From: Streptomyces albipurpureus
GTDB lineage: Bacteria > Actinomycetota > Actinomycetes > Streptomycetales > Streptomycetaceae
Assembly: GCF_023701525.1 (NCBI RefSeq)
Contig: NZ_JAMQAW010000025.1
Span: 138,853-202,852, forward strand
DNA: 64,000 nt
Direction of reading: 5' to 3'
The notes under the pieces are model-generated. The model was not told where the DNA came from. It ran no database searches and worked only from the letters and a program-made list of their open reading frames with translations. Shown one piece after another: positions 1 to 9,234 of this stretch. Positions within the stretch are counted from its first letter, which is position 1; each line of letters opens with the position of its first letter. A program made the position numbers and the translations under genes.

Positions 1-125
1 CGCGCCGATGCCCCGTTCCGGGGAGCCTCCCGCTCGGGGGTTGCCAGAGGATTCCCCGCCTGCTGGGGATGGACCGCTTCGTGCGCTACTCAGGTGGGGT
101 GGGGGGTCCCGAACACCGGAGCAGC
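1..125. other. Left edge, no gene
   Basis: No coding region is recognised. A CCCC/GGGG stem near positions 52-70 lies just past the stop of the leftward glycoamylase-like gene and could be its terminator, but the stem is short. Confidence 0.3.
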
Positions 126-1580
126 TCAGATGCTGAAGCGTTCCTTCGCCAGCAGGGGCTTGACGCGGGAGGCGAAACCTCCGGAGCGGAAGGGGCGTTG
201 CAGGAGACCCGGCCGAAGCTCCTGGGCGAGCGCGGCGGCGATCATGCCCTGGTCGAGGGCCAGGACGAAGTCGCTGACCCGTCCCGTGCGCACATTGATC
301 GAGTCATGGAACCCGTAGCGCTCGTGGTAGGCGTCGAAGTCCCGGGCCATGGCCTTGAGATTGGCGATGGCCTCACGACGGGCGTAGGGCAGAGCGAGGA
401 AGGTGGCGTGCGGGGTGACCACCGCGGAGGACTGGTAGCCCTCCACCTGCATCCCGATCGCGTCGACTCCGTACTCCCGGTAGCCGCCCTCCGGGATGTT
501 GGCAGGTGAGAAGCCCCAGTAGCCGTACTTCTCCTCGATCAGCCCGTGCTCTATCTGCGAGCGTACGAACCGTTGGTGCGTCACTCCCCAGGAGCGCCTG
601 GCCCACTCCGGCTCAGGCACGAAGAGCGGCACCATGAGCGCCTCGAACATCGAGCCGCCCCAGGCCGGGACGAGCTTGCGGCCGCGGTAGCTGTAGTGGC
701 CGTTCCAGACGCGGATGCCGTCGACGGTGGTGTACGAGCCCTGGGGAGTCTGCTCCTGCTCGTGTTCGGGGAGCATGGTGCGCAGCAGGTGCCAGTAGTG
801 GTCCGTAGGCAGCGAGCCATCGGCGATGCCGAGGTAGCTGGCCATCCGCGGCTCGGTGTTGAGGGCGCCGTAGTGGTGTGCGGTCGGCTCATCGGTGTCG
901 GTCCAGAATCCACCGCGCAGTTGGCCTGGGCCCTTGACCGGGTCGGCGGGGTCGTAGGGGGTGTAGAAGGCCGACCAGTCGGCGTCGGCCAGGATGCGGT
1001 CGACACGGCGGCGCAGCCGCGGGTCGGCATCGGCTGCGATGAGCAGACCGGTGACGAGCCAGGCATTGTCCACGGAGGAGAGGAACGGCCGGACGGGGGT
1101 GCCGTTCTCGGGCCAGGTGGTCAGCACCGAACCGTCATATGAGTCATACCAGTTGAGCCAGAAGCCTCGATGGCGTTCGAGCTTCTCGATGGCGGTGACC
1201 ATATGGGCGAGACGGCGTTGCATCACGGTTCGGCTGATGACACCGAGCCCGCCGGCCGCCGCGGTGGACCATAGGCCACAGCCGATGTTGGTGGGCGAGG
1301 TGTTCTGGGAGGGAACCGGGCGACCGGGTCCGCTGATGTCGGCCTTGTCCGCGGTGAGGCCGAAGTCGGTCGTCAGCGCCTCGATCGAATGGTACGTATC
1401 GCGGAACCAAGTGCGCAGCAGCGGTGTATCAGAGGCATGAACACTTCTTGCGGCGTCTTCGGCGGAGGGCAGCTTTGTGGTGGATGCTGCGGCGGCGGGC
1501 GCGGCGAGTACGGGAATGGACAGGGCGGCGGCCCCGGCTCCCGCAGCCGTGAGGAGGGTTCGGCGATCGAGACGGTCCAT
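126..1580 (-). CDS. Tat-exported glycoamylase-like glycoside hydrolase
   Basis: The 484-residue protein starts with a twin-arginine signal (DRRTLLTAAGAGAAALSIPV) ending near residue 31, so it is probably exported folded. The rest looks like an (alpha/alpha) toroid of the glycoamylase / GH144-like group: TSPTNIG...LWST near residue 95, FLSSVDNAWL near 165, GGYREYGVDAIGMQ near 365 and LDQGM near 445. These family motifs are what I rely on; substrate is unknown, with beta-1,2- or other beta-glucans possible in related families. It is the last gene of a leftward sugar locus, separated from the GH39 gene by about 250 bp containing a terminator-like hairpin, so it may have its own promoter as well as read-through. 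Confidence 0.75.
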   Translation of the reverse strand: MDRLDRRTLLTAAGAGAAALSIPVLAAPAAAASTTKLPSAEDAARSVHASDTPLLRTWFRDTYHSIEALTTDFGLTADKADISGPGRPVPSQNTSPTNIGCGLWSTAAAGGLGVISRTVMQRRLAHMVTAIEKLERHRGFWLNWYDSYDGSVLTTWPENGTPVRPFLSSVDNAWLVTGLLIAADADPRLRRRVDRILADADWSAFYTPYDPADPVKGPGQLRGGFWTDTDEPTAHHYGALNTEPRMASYLGIADGSLPTDHYWHLLRTMLPEHEQEQTPQGSYTTVDGIRVWNGHYSYRGRKLVPAWGGSMFEALMVPLFVPEPEWARRSWGVTHQRFVRSQIEHGLIEEKYGYWGFSPANIPEGGYREYGVDAIGMQVEGYQSSAVVTPHATFLALPYARREAIANLKAMARDFDAYHERYGFHDSINVRTGRVSDFVLALDQGMIAAALAQELRPGLLQRPFRSGGFASRVKPLLAKERFSI

Positions 1581-1779
1581 GAGCTTCCAGCTCCCGGTGG
1601 TCGATTCACGGTTGGGGCGGTGGTGCGGGTCCTCGTGGGGATCGTGATCGGGTGGCGAGAATGGTCGGATCTGGTGAGGCGACGGCCTTGGGGCCGGGTG
1701 GGGAGGTTCGGTAGCCGGGTTCCAGGCGTGGCCGATCGGCTGGGGCGTCCTGAGCCCGGGCGTCTGATTCGGTGGTGGC

Positions 1780-1810
1780 CTCGGGGGCGTCCGGGTGGGG
1801 CGCCCCCGAG
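1780..1810 (-). terminator. Hairpin after the GH39 gene
   Basis: CTCGGGGGCG at 1780-1789 pairs perfectly with CGCCCCCGAG at 1801-1810 (10 bp, 11-nt loop). It lies 20 bp past the GH39 stop. There is no clear T-run, as is common in Streptomyces. Confidence 0.6.
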
Positions 1811-1829
1811 ACCTCCACGGGCTGTCGGG

Positions 1830-3677
1830 TCAACCGCGGGCGATGCGCAGGAAGCAGATTCCGGGATTGGGCAGCTCAAAGGTGACCAGAGCCGATCCAT
1901 CGGCGTCCGCGACCACGGGGGTGAGGGTGTCGGCGGGCAGTCGGTCGGCGGCGCGCAGCTTCTCCCATTGCTGGTCGTCCGGCCATTCACCGCCGCCGAG
2001 GTCGGACCAGACCGCCTGGATGTTGGCGTGCTGCTCATCCACCCGATGGGCGGTGAGGTGGTGAGTCGCACCGGGCTCAAGTCCATCGATGTGGACGGTG
2101 ACGGTGCGGTTGAGAGCGGTGGCTCCATCGATCTTGGACTGGTCGAGGGTGCCGTTCCAGACCAGCACATCGAGGGTGGAGCCGTCTTCGGCACGGGTGG
2201 CGATGGCTTCCACCAGGGCGTCGGCGCCGTCTCCGGAGAGGGAGGCGGCGATACGGCCTCCGCTCAGTTGGGAGAGCAGATAGAGCGCCCAGAACCGCGG
2301 CTTACGCAGGTTGCCCACGGTCAGCAGGCCAAAGCCGCCGTGGAACAACCGGGGTGGCCAGCCGAGCTCTTCGAACTGATCGGAAGCGACCCAGTACGCC
2401 AGGCAGTCAGTGGAGGCCAGCGCGCTCTTCATTCCCCGCAGCACGAACGGAGCCGCGAAGACGGAGTCGCTGACGCGGTGGAAGTGGGTCGGGGTGACTC
2501 CCCATTCGGTCCAGAGGATCTCTGGCTCGGGACGGCCCGTCGCCTCGGCGAAGGCACGGGTCATGGGTCGGAAGTCGAGGGGAGCGTTGCCATAGGTGTG
2601 GGTGGAGACGAAGTCGACGGGCACATCGTGTGTCCGGCAGTGCTCCAGCAGTGCGCCGACCCAGCCCGCGGCGGCGGAGGAGGGCCCGCCTACCCGGATC
2701 CGGTCGTCGACGCCCTTGACCGCGCGGACCGCGACCTCATAGAGCCGGTGGTAGTCATCCTGGGTGCCGTTCCAGAAGACCGCGAGGTTGGCCTCGTTCC
2801 AGACCTCGAACTCCCAGGTCGCCACTTCGTCGATGCCGTAACGGCCTTGCAGATGGACGACCAACTCCCGGCAGAGGTCCCCCCAGCGCTGCCAGTCGCT
2901 GGGGGTGGAGACCAGGGCCTGGTAGTCAAAGACGGTGTACTCGGGGTCGGTGGCCAGTTCCCTGGGCATAAAGGAGAGCTCGACGACGGGCTTGAGTCCG
3001 GTGGCGAGGAATCGGTCGTAGACCTCGTCGAGCCCGGAGAAGTCGAAGGAGCCATCCGGCCTGACAGAAACGGTTTCCGGGAGGAAGGTGCCGTGCGCGC
3101 GCACGGTCCGCACGCCGAGCTCGTCCCGGACGATCCCCAGTGCCTGGGCATACTCGGCGGCGACATCGGAACCGCCGGCCCCGGGCTTGTCCCAGGTGAG
3201 CAGGGAGAAATGCTCGGCACCGATCATCCGGTTCCACACACCGGGCAGTGCGGTGGTGGGTGCCGAGGCATCGAGGGCCAGGGTGACCGTCGCGGGTTCC
3301 GCGCCCGCGCGCCTCGCCCGGCCGCTGACGGATTCAGACAGTTCGCCGGCGCCGCTGTCGGACCAGGTGGCGATCTTGTAGTGATAGGCACGACCGGGTT
3401 CGGCCAGGGTATCGGCGTAGGGCGGGTGCGGGACGGCCAGTACATCGCCCCCGAGGTGGTCCAGCGGTTCAAAGGGGCCGTCGGCCGAATCGGCTCGGTG
3501 CACGAGATAGCCGAGGGCTCCATCGACCGCGGCCCAGTCGAGGAGGACATGGCCGGTGCCGCCCCGGGCGGAGAGCCGACCGGGGGCTGGCAGTTCACCG
3601 ACTCCGGTGAGCTGGGTGTCGCTCGGCTTGCCGATGCGGGACTCCCAGTCGATGTGAGCCGCAGACTTATCGCTCAT
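1830..3677 (-). CDS. GH39-family glycoside hydrolase with N-terminal FN3-like domain
   Basis: This 615-residue protein has no signal peptide, so it is probably cytoplasmic. An N-terminal fibronectin-III-like segment (about residues 25-105) precedes a TIM barrel. The barrel has FEVWNEANLAVFW, carrying the expected acid/base Glu of clan GH-A, and EILWTEWG, carrying the expected nucleophile Glu, as in GH39 beta-xylosidases and alpha-L-iduronidases. A C-terminal beta-sandwich ends the chain. I chose ATG 3677 (MSDKS) because GAGGT lies upstream and homology begins there; a longer frame exists. It follows the ABC permeases and probably cleaves the imported oligosaccharide. The exact sugar (xylose, uronate, other) cannot be read from sequence. 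Confidence 0.85.
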   Translation of the reverse strand: MSDKSAAHIDWESRIGKPSDTQLTGVGELPAPGRLSARGGTGHVLLDWAAVDGALGYLVHRADSADGPFEPLDHLGGDVLAVPHPPYADTLAEPGRAYHYKIATWSDSGAGELSESVSGRARRAGAEPATVTLALDASAPTTALPGVWNRMIGAEHFSLLTWDKPGAGGSDVAAEYAQALGIVRDELGVRTVRAHGTFLPETVSVRPDGSFDFSGLDEVYDRFLATGLKPVVELSFMPRELATDPEYTVFDYQALVSTPSDWQRWGDLCRELVVHLQGRYGIDEVATWEFEVWNEANLAVFWNGTQDDYHRLYEVAVRAVKGVDDRIRVGGPSSAAAGWVGALLEHCRTHDVPVDFVSTHTYGNAPLDFRPMTRAFAEATGRPEPEILWTEWGVTPTHFHRVSDSVFAAPFVLRGMKSALASTDCLAYWVASDQFEELGWPPRLFHGGFGLLTVGNLRKPRFWALYLLSQLSGGRIAASLSGDGADALVEAIATRAEDGSTLDVLVWNGTLDQSKIDGATALNRTVTVHIDGLEPGATHHLTAHRVDEQHANIQAVWSDLGGGEWPDDQQWEKLRAADRLPADTLTPVVADADGSALVTFELPNPGICFLRIARG

Positions 3678-3809
3678 AGCAGTACAAACCTCTATATCGG
3701 GGATATGGGGAAGCAAAACAGCGGCCGAGCCCCTCCAGGGGCGGGCCAAGCCCTCCAGGGGCATGACGGCGAGGGGCGGCACCGGGCGAGGGCTGAAAGA
3801 GGTGGGGGG

Positions 3810-4640
3810 CTACTTCAGACCGGCGGTGGCGATGCCCTGAGTGAAGTGCCTCTGTAGCGCCGCGAAGACAAAGAGGACTGGCAACACCACGAGGAAGGAG
3901 CCGGCCATCAGGACACCACTTGACCCGTTGGCCCGGTTGGGGTCGGTGGCAAAGGTCGCCAGCGCCACGGGAAGGGTGTACTTGTCGGGGTCGTTGGTGG
4001 CGATCAGCGGCCAAACGAAGTTGTTCCACGACTGGAGAAAGGTGAGGATCGCGAGCGTGGCCAGAGCGGGTTTGACCAGCGGCATCACAATCCGCCAGAA
4101 GATGTACCACTCCCCCGCTCCATCCAGCCTGGCCGCCTCCAGCAACTCATCCGGGACAGACAGCATGAACTGGCGCATCAGGAACACACCGAAGGCACCT
4201 GCGGCGAACGGCAGCACCAGCCCGGCGTAGGAGTCGATGAGTTGCATCTTGCTCATCAAGACGAACAACGGGAGCAGCATCAGATTGCCCGGCACCATCA
4301 GCGCTCCGAGGACCAGGCCGAAGAGCTTGTTGCGGCCCGCGAAGTTCAGCTTGGCCAGGGCATAGCCAAGCATCGAGCAGAACAGCAGATTGCAGACGGT
4401 GACCAGAGTGGCCACGATCGTGGAGTTGAGGAAGTAGCGCGGCAGGTCGAGCAGCTTGAGCAGTTCACGGAAGTTCGCCAGGGTCCACTCGGTGGGAATC
4501 CACACCGGTGGGCTGGCGGCGAGTTCCGGCTTGGTCTTGAAGGAGGACAGCGCCATCCACAGGAACGGTGCCGCCATCAACACCAGGCCGAGACTGAGCA
4601 ACACATAGGCCGCTGGCTTCTTCAGTCGTAGCGCGCTCAT
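3810..4640 (-). CDS. ABC sugar transporter permease, MalG/CUT1 type
   Basis: A 276-residue inner-membrane permease with six predicted helices. It carries the EAA loop near residue 165 (DELLEAARLDGAGEWYIFWR), which docks on the ATPase. The N-terminus is short and the C-terminus ends in the ...QGIATAGLK sequence typical of MalG-type permeases. Its ATG overlaps the stop of the upstream permease (ATGA), indicating coupled translation. No ATPase gene lies in the locus. Many Streptomyces CUT1 importers share the general ATPase MsiK, so a shared ATPase is likely here (inference). Confidence 0.92.
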   Translation of the reverse strand: MSALRLKKPAAYVLLSLGLVLMAAPFLWMALSSFKTKPELAASPPVWIPTEWTLANFRELLKLLDLPRYFLNSTIVATLVTVCNLLFCSMLGYALAKLNFAGRNKLFGLVLGALMVPGNLMLLPLFVLMSKMQLIDSYAGLVLPFAAGAFGVFLMRQFMLSVPDELLEAARLDGAGEWYIFWRIVMPLVKPALATLAILTFLQSWNNFVWPLIATNDPDKYTLPVALATFATDPNRANGSSGVLMAGSFLVVLPVLFVFAALQRHFTQGIATAGLK

Positions 4641-5602
4641 TTGGTGTTGTCCTTCAGCAGACGGAGCTGGAGCACGGTAATGCCCATGATCGCAACGAAG
4701 AGGACATAGGCCATGGCGCTCGCGTAACCCATATGGAAGAAGTTGAAGCCCTCTCGGTACATATTGAGGGAGACGGTCAGGGTGCTGTTGGACGGCCCGC
4801 CGTTCGTCATGACGAACGGCTCCTCGAAGACATTGAGATAGCCGATCGTGGTGATCACGGTGGCGTACAGCAGCGTGGGTCGCAGCAGCGGGACGGTGAT
4901 CAGTCGAAACTCATGCCACGCTCCGGCGCCATCGAGCCGCGCCGCTTCACGGACGTCCTGGGGGATGGCCTGAAGGCCGGCGATCAGGAGGACCATGACC
5001 GTACCGAGGTTGCGCCATATCGCCATCACGATCAGTGAGGGCATGGCAAGCGTCTCGGAACCAAGGAAGTCGGGTGCGGTCATGCCGAGTTCGGTGGCAA
5101 GGCCGGCGATCAGCCCATCGGCCGGGTCCAGCACAAAACGCCAGACGACCGCGATGGCCACGATGCTGGTGACGACCGGGGCGTAGAAGCCGATGCGGAA
5201 GAAGGTGCGCATCCGGTCGATGCCGTTGTTCAGCAGAACCGCGATGACCAGGCCCGCGCCGATCGTCAGCGGTACGCCGACCACCACGAAATAGGCGGTG
5301 TTGAAGAGGGACTTGAGGAACTTGTCGTCCTGGAAGAGCTTGGTGTAGTTCTCCAGCCCGATGAACTCAGCGGACAGCGGGTCGGTGACGTTGCGCAGCC
5401 CGAAGTCAGTGAAGCTCATGACCAGAGTGGCGATGATCGGCAGCGCCATGAAGACCGCGAACAGGACCAGGAAGGGAGTGGAGAACAGCCAGCCCGCAAG
5501 CTGCTGCACACCGGCCCGTCGTCTGCGGGACCGCGGACCGGATGGAGTCGGCTTGGCCGTCTCCACCGGGCCCTTGGGCACCGTTGCCGTAGGGGCGCTC
5601 AC
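4637..5602 (-). CDS. ABC sugar transporter permease, MalF/CUT1 type
   Basis: A 321-residue permease with a basic cytoplasmic N-terminus (SRRRRAGVQQLAGW), about six membrane helices and an EAA loop (DVREAARLDGAGAWHEF) near residue 228. NGGPSNST and the following helix are typical of CUT1 MalF-like subunits. It begins 4 bp after the binding-protein stop and overlaps the second permease, so binding protein, permease 1 and permease 2 form one operon. With its partner it forms the membrane channel. Confidence 0.92.
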   Translation of the reverse strand: MSAPTATVPKGPVETAKPTPSGPRSRRRRAGVQQLAGWLFSTPFLVLFAVFMALPIIATLVMSFTDFGLRNVTDPLSAEFIGLENYTKLFQDDKFLKSLFNTAYFVVVGVPLTIGAGLVIAVLLNNGIDRMRTFFRIGFYAPVVTSIVAIAVVWRFVLDPADGLIAGLATELGMTAPDFLGSETLAMPSLIVMAIWRNLGTVMVLLIAGLQAIPQDVREAARLDGAGAWHEFRLITVPLLRPTLLYATVITTIGYLNVFEEPFVMTNGGPSNSTLTVSLNMYREGFNFFHMGYASAMAYVLFVAIMGITVLQLRLLKDNTK

Positions 5603-5606
5603 AGCA

Positions 5607-6848
5607 CTACTCCACTAGTCCCGCGGTCGCGGACTGCATCTTCTTGGCTGCCTGTTCCGGAGATGCCTTGCCCTGGGTCACGGATTCGATGGCCTCATCG
5701 ATCTTGGAGCCGATCTCAGCCCACTTCGCGAGCGCGGGTATGGCCTTCGCGCTCTCCATCTGGGACCGGAAGACCTTGAGGTTGGGGTCGCTCGCCAGCT
5801 TGCCCTCGTTCCACGCCGCCTGGTTGGCGGGAAGGTCGGTGGTGCGCTGGTACCAGTCGGCCTGCCCCTTGGCATCCGTGAGGTGCTTGATGAACTCACG
5901 GGCGGCGGCCTTGTGCTTGCTGTCCTTGGAGATGACGAGGCTGGAGCCACCCGCGAACGAGGTCGAGGAGGTTCCCGCGGGCATCGGGGCTGCCGCCCAC
6001 TTCCCCTTCAACTGCGGCTGGTTCTCGGCGATGTTGGTGGTCTGCCAAGGACCCGACATGAACATCGGCACACTGCCGTTGCCGAAGTCCTTGATGACGT
6101 CATAGCCAGGCTGGACGCTCTTCTTGGCAAGGCCCTTGTCGAAGTACGAGGCGTATTCGGTGAGGGACTTGACGGCGGCTTCGCCGTCCAGAGCGGGCTT
6201 ACCGTCCTTGATCAGCTCGCCGCCCGCCGAGTAGAAGAAGGGCAGCCAGTTCTGCCAGGCGTCCAGGTTGTAGGGCTGGAGCGAGATGCCCCACTTGGTC
6301 TCCGCCTTGTCCTGGTAGGCACTGGCCAGCGCCGATAGCTCGGCCCAGTTGGTGGGGGCCTTGGTGATGCCGGCCTGCTGGGCCAGATCGGTCCGGTAGT
6401 AGAGGACCCGGGTGTCGACGTACCACGGGACACCGTAGACCTCGCCATCCACGACATTGCTCTCCCAGGCGGCAGGGAAGAAGTCGCCCTTCGCGAACTC
6501 CTTGGTGTCCACCGGCTCCAGCACACCGAGCTCCGCGAACTCGCCCATGAAGGTGGAGCCCATCTGTGTCACATCCGGCAGATTGCCGGCAGCCGCAGCC
6601 GAGACCAGCTTCTGGTGTGCGACGTCCCAACCCACCGGTGTCACCTTGACCGTGACGTTCGGGTTCACCTTCTTGTAGGCGGCGGCGACTTCGCCGAGCT
6701 TCTCGCCCTCGGTGCCCATCGCCCAGACGGTCAGCGTCTGCTTCTCGTCAGCCGCAACTTCGGCACCACCCGAGCCGCCGCACGCGGAGATTCCGAACGT
6801 GGCCGCGATCGCGACAGCCACCGAGGCGGTTCTGGCAGTGCGGTGCAT
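5607..6848 (-). CDS. ABC sugar-binding lipoprotein, family 1
   Basis: A 413-residue extracellular solute-binding protein. The signal peptide ends in a lipobox (FGISAC, Cys near residue 24), followed by a Gly/Ser linker, so it is membrane-anchored. The fold signature is LTVWAMGTEGEKLGEVAAAYKK and later VPMFMSGPWQ, typical of family-1 oligosaccharide-binding proteins. I chose ATG 6848 because AAGGAGGAG lies about 6 nt upstream and the signal peptide begins there. It is the first gene of the sugar operon, downstream of a perfect palindromic operator at 6886-6922. Confidence 0.93.
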   Translation of the reverse strand: MHRTARTASVAVAIAATFGISACGGSGGAEVAADEKQTLTVWAMGTEGEKLGEVAAAYKKVNPNVTVKVTPVGWDVAHQKLVSAAAAGNLPDVTQMGSTFMGEFAELGVLEPVDTKEFAKGDFFPAAWESNVVDGEVYGVPWYVDTRVLYYRTDLAQQAGITKAPTNWAELSALASAYQDKAETKWGISLQPYNLDAWQNWLPFFYSAGGELIKDGKPALDGEAAVKSLTEYASYFDKGLAKKSVQPGYDVIKDFGNGSVPMFMSGPWQTTNIAENQPQLKGKWAAAPMPAGTSSTSFAGGSSLVISKDSKHKAAAREFIKHLTDAKGQADWYQRTTDLPANQAAWNEGKLASDPNLKVFRSQMESAKAIPALAKWAEIGSKIDEAIESVTQGKASPEQAAKKMQSATAGLVE

Positions 6849-6885
6849 GGATGCTCCTCCTTGAGCCTTCCGGCGTGCGTGAACC

Positions 6886-6922
6886 GGTGATGTATGCGCT
6901 GCCTGTAAGCGCATACATCACC
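6886..6922. promoter_or_regulatory. LacI-type operator before sugar operon
   Basis: A perfect 15-bp inverted repeat (6886-6900 with 6908-6922, 7-bp spacer) lies 38 bp upstream of the binding-protein start. Inside it, TGTAAGCGCATACA (6904-6917) fits the LacI/GalR pattern and differs by two symmetric bases from TGAAAGCGCATTCA in front of the lacI-type gene at 9057-9070. The local repressor is the obvious ligand. Confidence 0.8.
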
Positions 6923-7180
6923 CTGCGGCAGCCTCCGGGACATCCGCAAGAACCCTTGGGATTACGCTTCGATAACAACGCCAACTCGCGCCTACCCGCT
7001 TGAGTCGACGGTAGGCCTGGGGTCAACCGAGGGAATGCGCATGAGTCTTGTTGCGCTGTGCCGGGATTGCCCATGGGTGGGAGGCCGTTTCGCCGCCGCC
7101 CGGGACTTGGGCTGAGGCAGCCCCGCTCCAAAACGCGGGAGGGTCTCAGAAACCCAGCGCCGCCTGCCGTCTCCCGGCGC

Positions 7181-7210
7181 CGGTCTTCCGGTCTTCCGGT
7201 CTTCCGGTCT
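7181..7210. repeat. 8-bp tandem repeat, about 3.5 copies
   Basis: The unit CGGTCTTC is repeated head to tail in an intergenic region. No coding frame explains it. Confidence 0.85.
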
Positions 7211-7397
7211 CCCACTGCGGACTGGCGGAAGTCGCCCCTGGGCGGGGTGCGCTTGTTCGCGGTCGCCAGTGGCGCAGACCTCGGGCCTTGGGGTCACCCG
7301 CGGCTCGGAGATTGCGTCCGGCTGACGCAGGCGCCACCGGGGTGACTCCTCAGGGCCGAAGGGCTGCGCGGCCTGCACCCCGCCGGTATGCCCCGCC

Positions 7398-7480
7398 GTC
7401 GACCGCATCCGTTGATCGCATCCGTTGATCGCATCCGTCGACCGCATCCGTCGACCGCATCCGTCGGCCGCATCCGTCGA
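7398..7480. repeat. 13-bp tandem repeat, six copies plus part
   Basis: The unit GTYGAYCGCATCC occurs six times without spacers (7398-7475), followed by a partial GTCGA. Copies differ only at the Y positions and by one A-to-G change in copy 6. It is a minisatellite, not a CRISPR array, because there are no spacers. Confidence 0.9.
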
Positions 7481-7928
7481 GCTCTCGTGCGCCAGAGACA
7501 CTCCTGCGCCAGAGACTCCCTGCGCCACCGAACGAGACCCGACCACCCTCCGCTGAGGCCGCCTTGGCCGAACGCGGTTGGCTGAGCCCGCTCACCCGCT
7601 ACTCCAGGAGCCTGACCGAACGAGGGCGACTCAACCCGCTCGCATCTACGCGAGCTTCGGGGAGGGGACGGGCCACCAGCCGAGCCCGGGCGATAGCGAG
7701 CGCGGCGACCAGCGCGGCGGCGCCCGGCTCACCCCCATACCGGTCGCCGCTCCTGGCCGGCCCGGGAGCGCCCGCCCCTGGAGGGCGCGACAGGGGCCTC
7801 CCCCTGGCCGGGCCCGAGACGCCCCGCGAGGAAGCGACTCCCAACGGCTCCCGCGATCAAGAACACACCCTCGGCAGGGGCACGGGCAAGGCCCACGACA
7901 CAGCCGGGCAACAGGAGTCAGCGCGGAC

Positions 7929-9008
7929 TCAGAGCTGGCGAGCTTCCCCTACACAACCGCAGCTCGCGCGGCGAGTGACCGAGACCGGCAGCATCAGCGA
8001 GACGGGCTCACGGCTGCGGTCCCCCAATCGCCGTACCAGAAGATCCACCGCCTCTTCGCCCAGGCGGCGCATCGGCTGTCGCACGGTTGTCAGCGCCGGG
8101 CGGACGATCCGACTCAGCGGGATCCCGTCGAAACCCGTCACGGCGATGTCCCGCGGCACCCGCACCCCCCGGCTTTCCAGTGCGTGCAGGGCGCCCACCG
8201 CCATCTGGTCATTGGCGAAAAGTACCCCCTGCGGATGTGCGCCCCCACGATCGAGTAGGGCCTCAGCAGCCCGGGCGCCTTCGGCTTGGGTCATCATCGA
8301 CGCCCGGATGGTCGGCTCATCGGGCACCGGAAGATCCGCTTCCTGGCAGGCGGCTCGGAACCCGCCGAATCTGGCCTCGGCATCCGGTGAATCGATCTCA
8401 CCCCCGACGAAGGCGAGCCGGCGTAGGCCGTGGTCCGCGATCAGATGGCGGGTCAGCTCCCGTTCACCGTCGAAGTTCGCCACCTCGATGTGGTCGAGGT
8501 GATCGATTTCGCGGGGCCCTGCCAGCATCACCACCGGCAGCCTCCGTGAGATGATCTCAAGGTCTTCGGTGGGAATGGTCCGCGCCAACACGGCGAACCC
8601 ATCGACCCGCCCCGCCACCTGCTCCACCAGGGTTTGCGGGCCGCCCTCCAGCGAAGCGGCGATGAGCAGGGCGTAGCCGTGACGTCTGGCTGCTCGCTCC
8701 ATGCCGCGGATGATCTGGTCCGAGTAGAGCATGACGGCGGAGTCATCACCGTCCGCCCCATCGGCCTCGGCATCCGGGTCGGCGTAGTCGGGGAAGCAGA
8801 GGCCCAGCACCCCAGTGGTGCGGCTGGCCAGCCCTCGGGCGTTCCCGCTGGGGAAGTACCCGAGTTCACGGGCGGCGTGGAGCACCTTGTCCCGGGTTTG
8901 GGCACGCACGGAGTCCGGGTTTCGGTAGACCCGCGAGACGGTTGCGATGGATACGCCCGACCGCTCGGCAACGTCGTACACAGTGGGGGTACTCAAGCGA
9001 CCGACCAT
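7929..9008 (-). CDS. LacI-family transcriptional repressor
   Basis: A 359-residue regulator with an N-terminal LacI helix-turn-helix (TVYDVAERSGVSIATVSRVY, residues 8-27) and the hinge NARGLASRTTGVLG. The C-terminal periplasmic-binding-fold sensor ends in TVRQPMRRLGEEAVDLL. I place the start at ATG 9008, eleven residues before the HTH core; the SD is poor, so a nearby start remains possible. Palindromes of its family occur upstream of its own gene (9057-9070) and upstream of the sugar operon (6904-6917). That fits autoregulation and sugar-relieved repression of the adjacent importer and glycosidases. Confidence 0.9.
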   Translation of the reverse strand: MVGRLSTPTVYDVAERSGVSIATVSRVYRNPDSVRAQTRDKVLHAARELGYFPSGNARGLASRTTGVLGLCFPDYADPDAEADGADGDDSAVMLYSDQIIRGMERAARRHGYALLIAASLEGGPQTLVEQVAGRVDGFAVLARTIPTEDLEIISRRLPVVMLAGPREIDHLDHIEVANFDGERELTRHLIADHGLRRLAFVGGEIDSPDAEARFGGFRAACQEADLPVPDEPTIRASMMTQAEGARAAEALLDRGGAHPQGVLFANDQMAVGALHALESRGVRVPRDIAVTGFDGIPLSRIVRPALTTVRQPMRRLGEEAVDLLVRRLGDRSREPVSLMLPVSVTRRASCGCVGEARQL

Positions 9009-9056
9009 CCCCTCGTGGACCGGTGGCCGCAGCCCCGTGACCGTTGCGTATGTGTT

Positions 9057-9070
9057 TGAAAGCGCATTCA
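9057..9070. promoter_or_regulatory. LacI-type operator before the repressor gene
   Basis: TGAAAGCGCATTCA is a near-perfect palindrome of the classical LacI/GalR operator type, about 50 bp upstream of the repressor start. It matches the motif at 6904-6917 in 12 of 14 positions. Confidence 0.75.
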
Positions 9071-9234
9071 CCCTAGGTCGGGGCAGTTCCCTGGGCAAGA
9101 GGCACGCCCGGTTCCAGCCCGCTCGATCGACCGCTTCGGGATCGCTTCTGGTCACACTCGACCGAGGAGCGTCCATTTTCAGTCAACTCCCCCGCCCACC
9201 CCGGAATCCTTCGGAGATTCTCGCCGGAAAGGAT

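Larger units (their letters stand above)
6923..7928. other. 1-kb intergenic stretch rich in short tandem repeats
   Basis: No gene with convincing coding character is seen between the LacI regulator and the sugar operon. It holds an 8-bp repeat (7181-7210), a 13-bp repeat (7398-7480), TGCGCCAGAGAC copies near 7489-7530 and a GCCCCTG/CAGGGGC hairpin (7774-7797) that may end the lacI-type transcript. Confidence 0.6.

Noticed and set aside
1389..3857. Very long plus-strand open frame opposite the GH39 and glycoamylase-like genes
   Set aside because: It is the antisense of two well-supported genes. Long shadow frames are common at this GC content.
7398..7480. CRISPR-like array
   Set aside because: The 13-bp units are contiguous with no spacers, and no cas genes are present.
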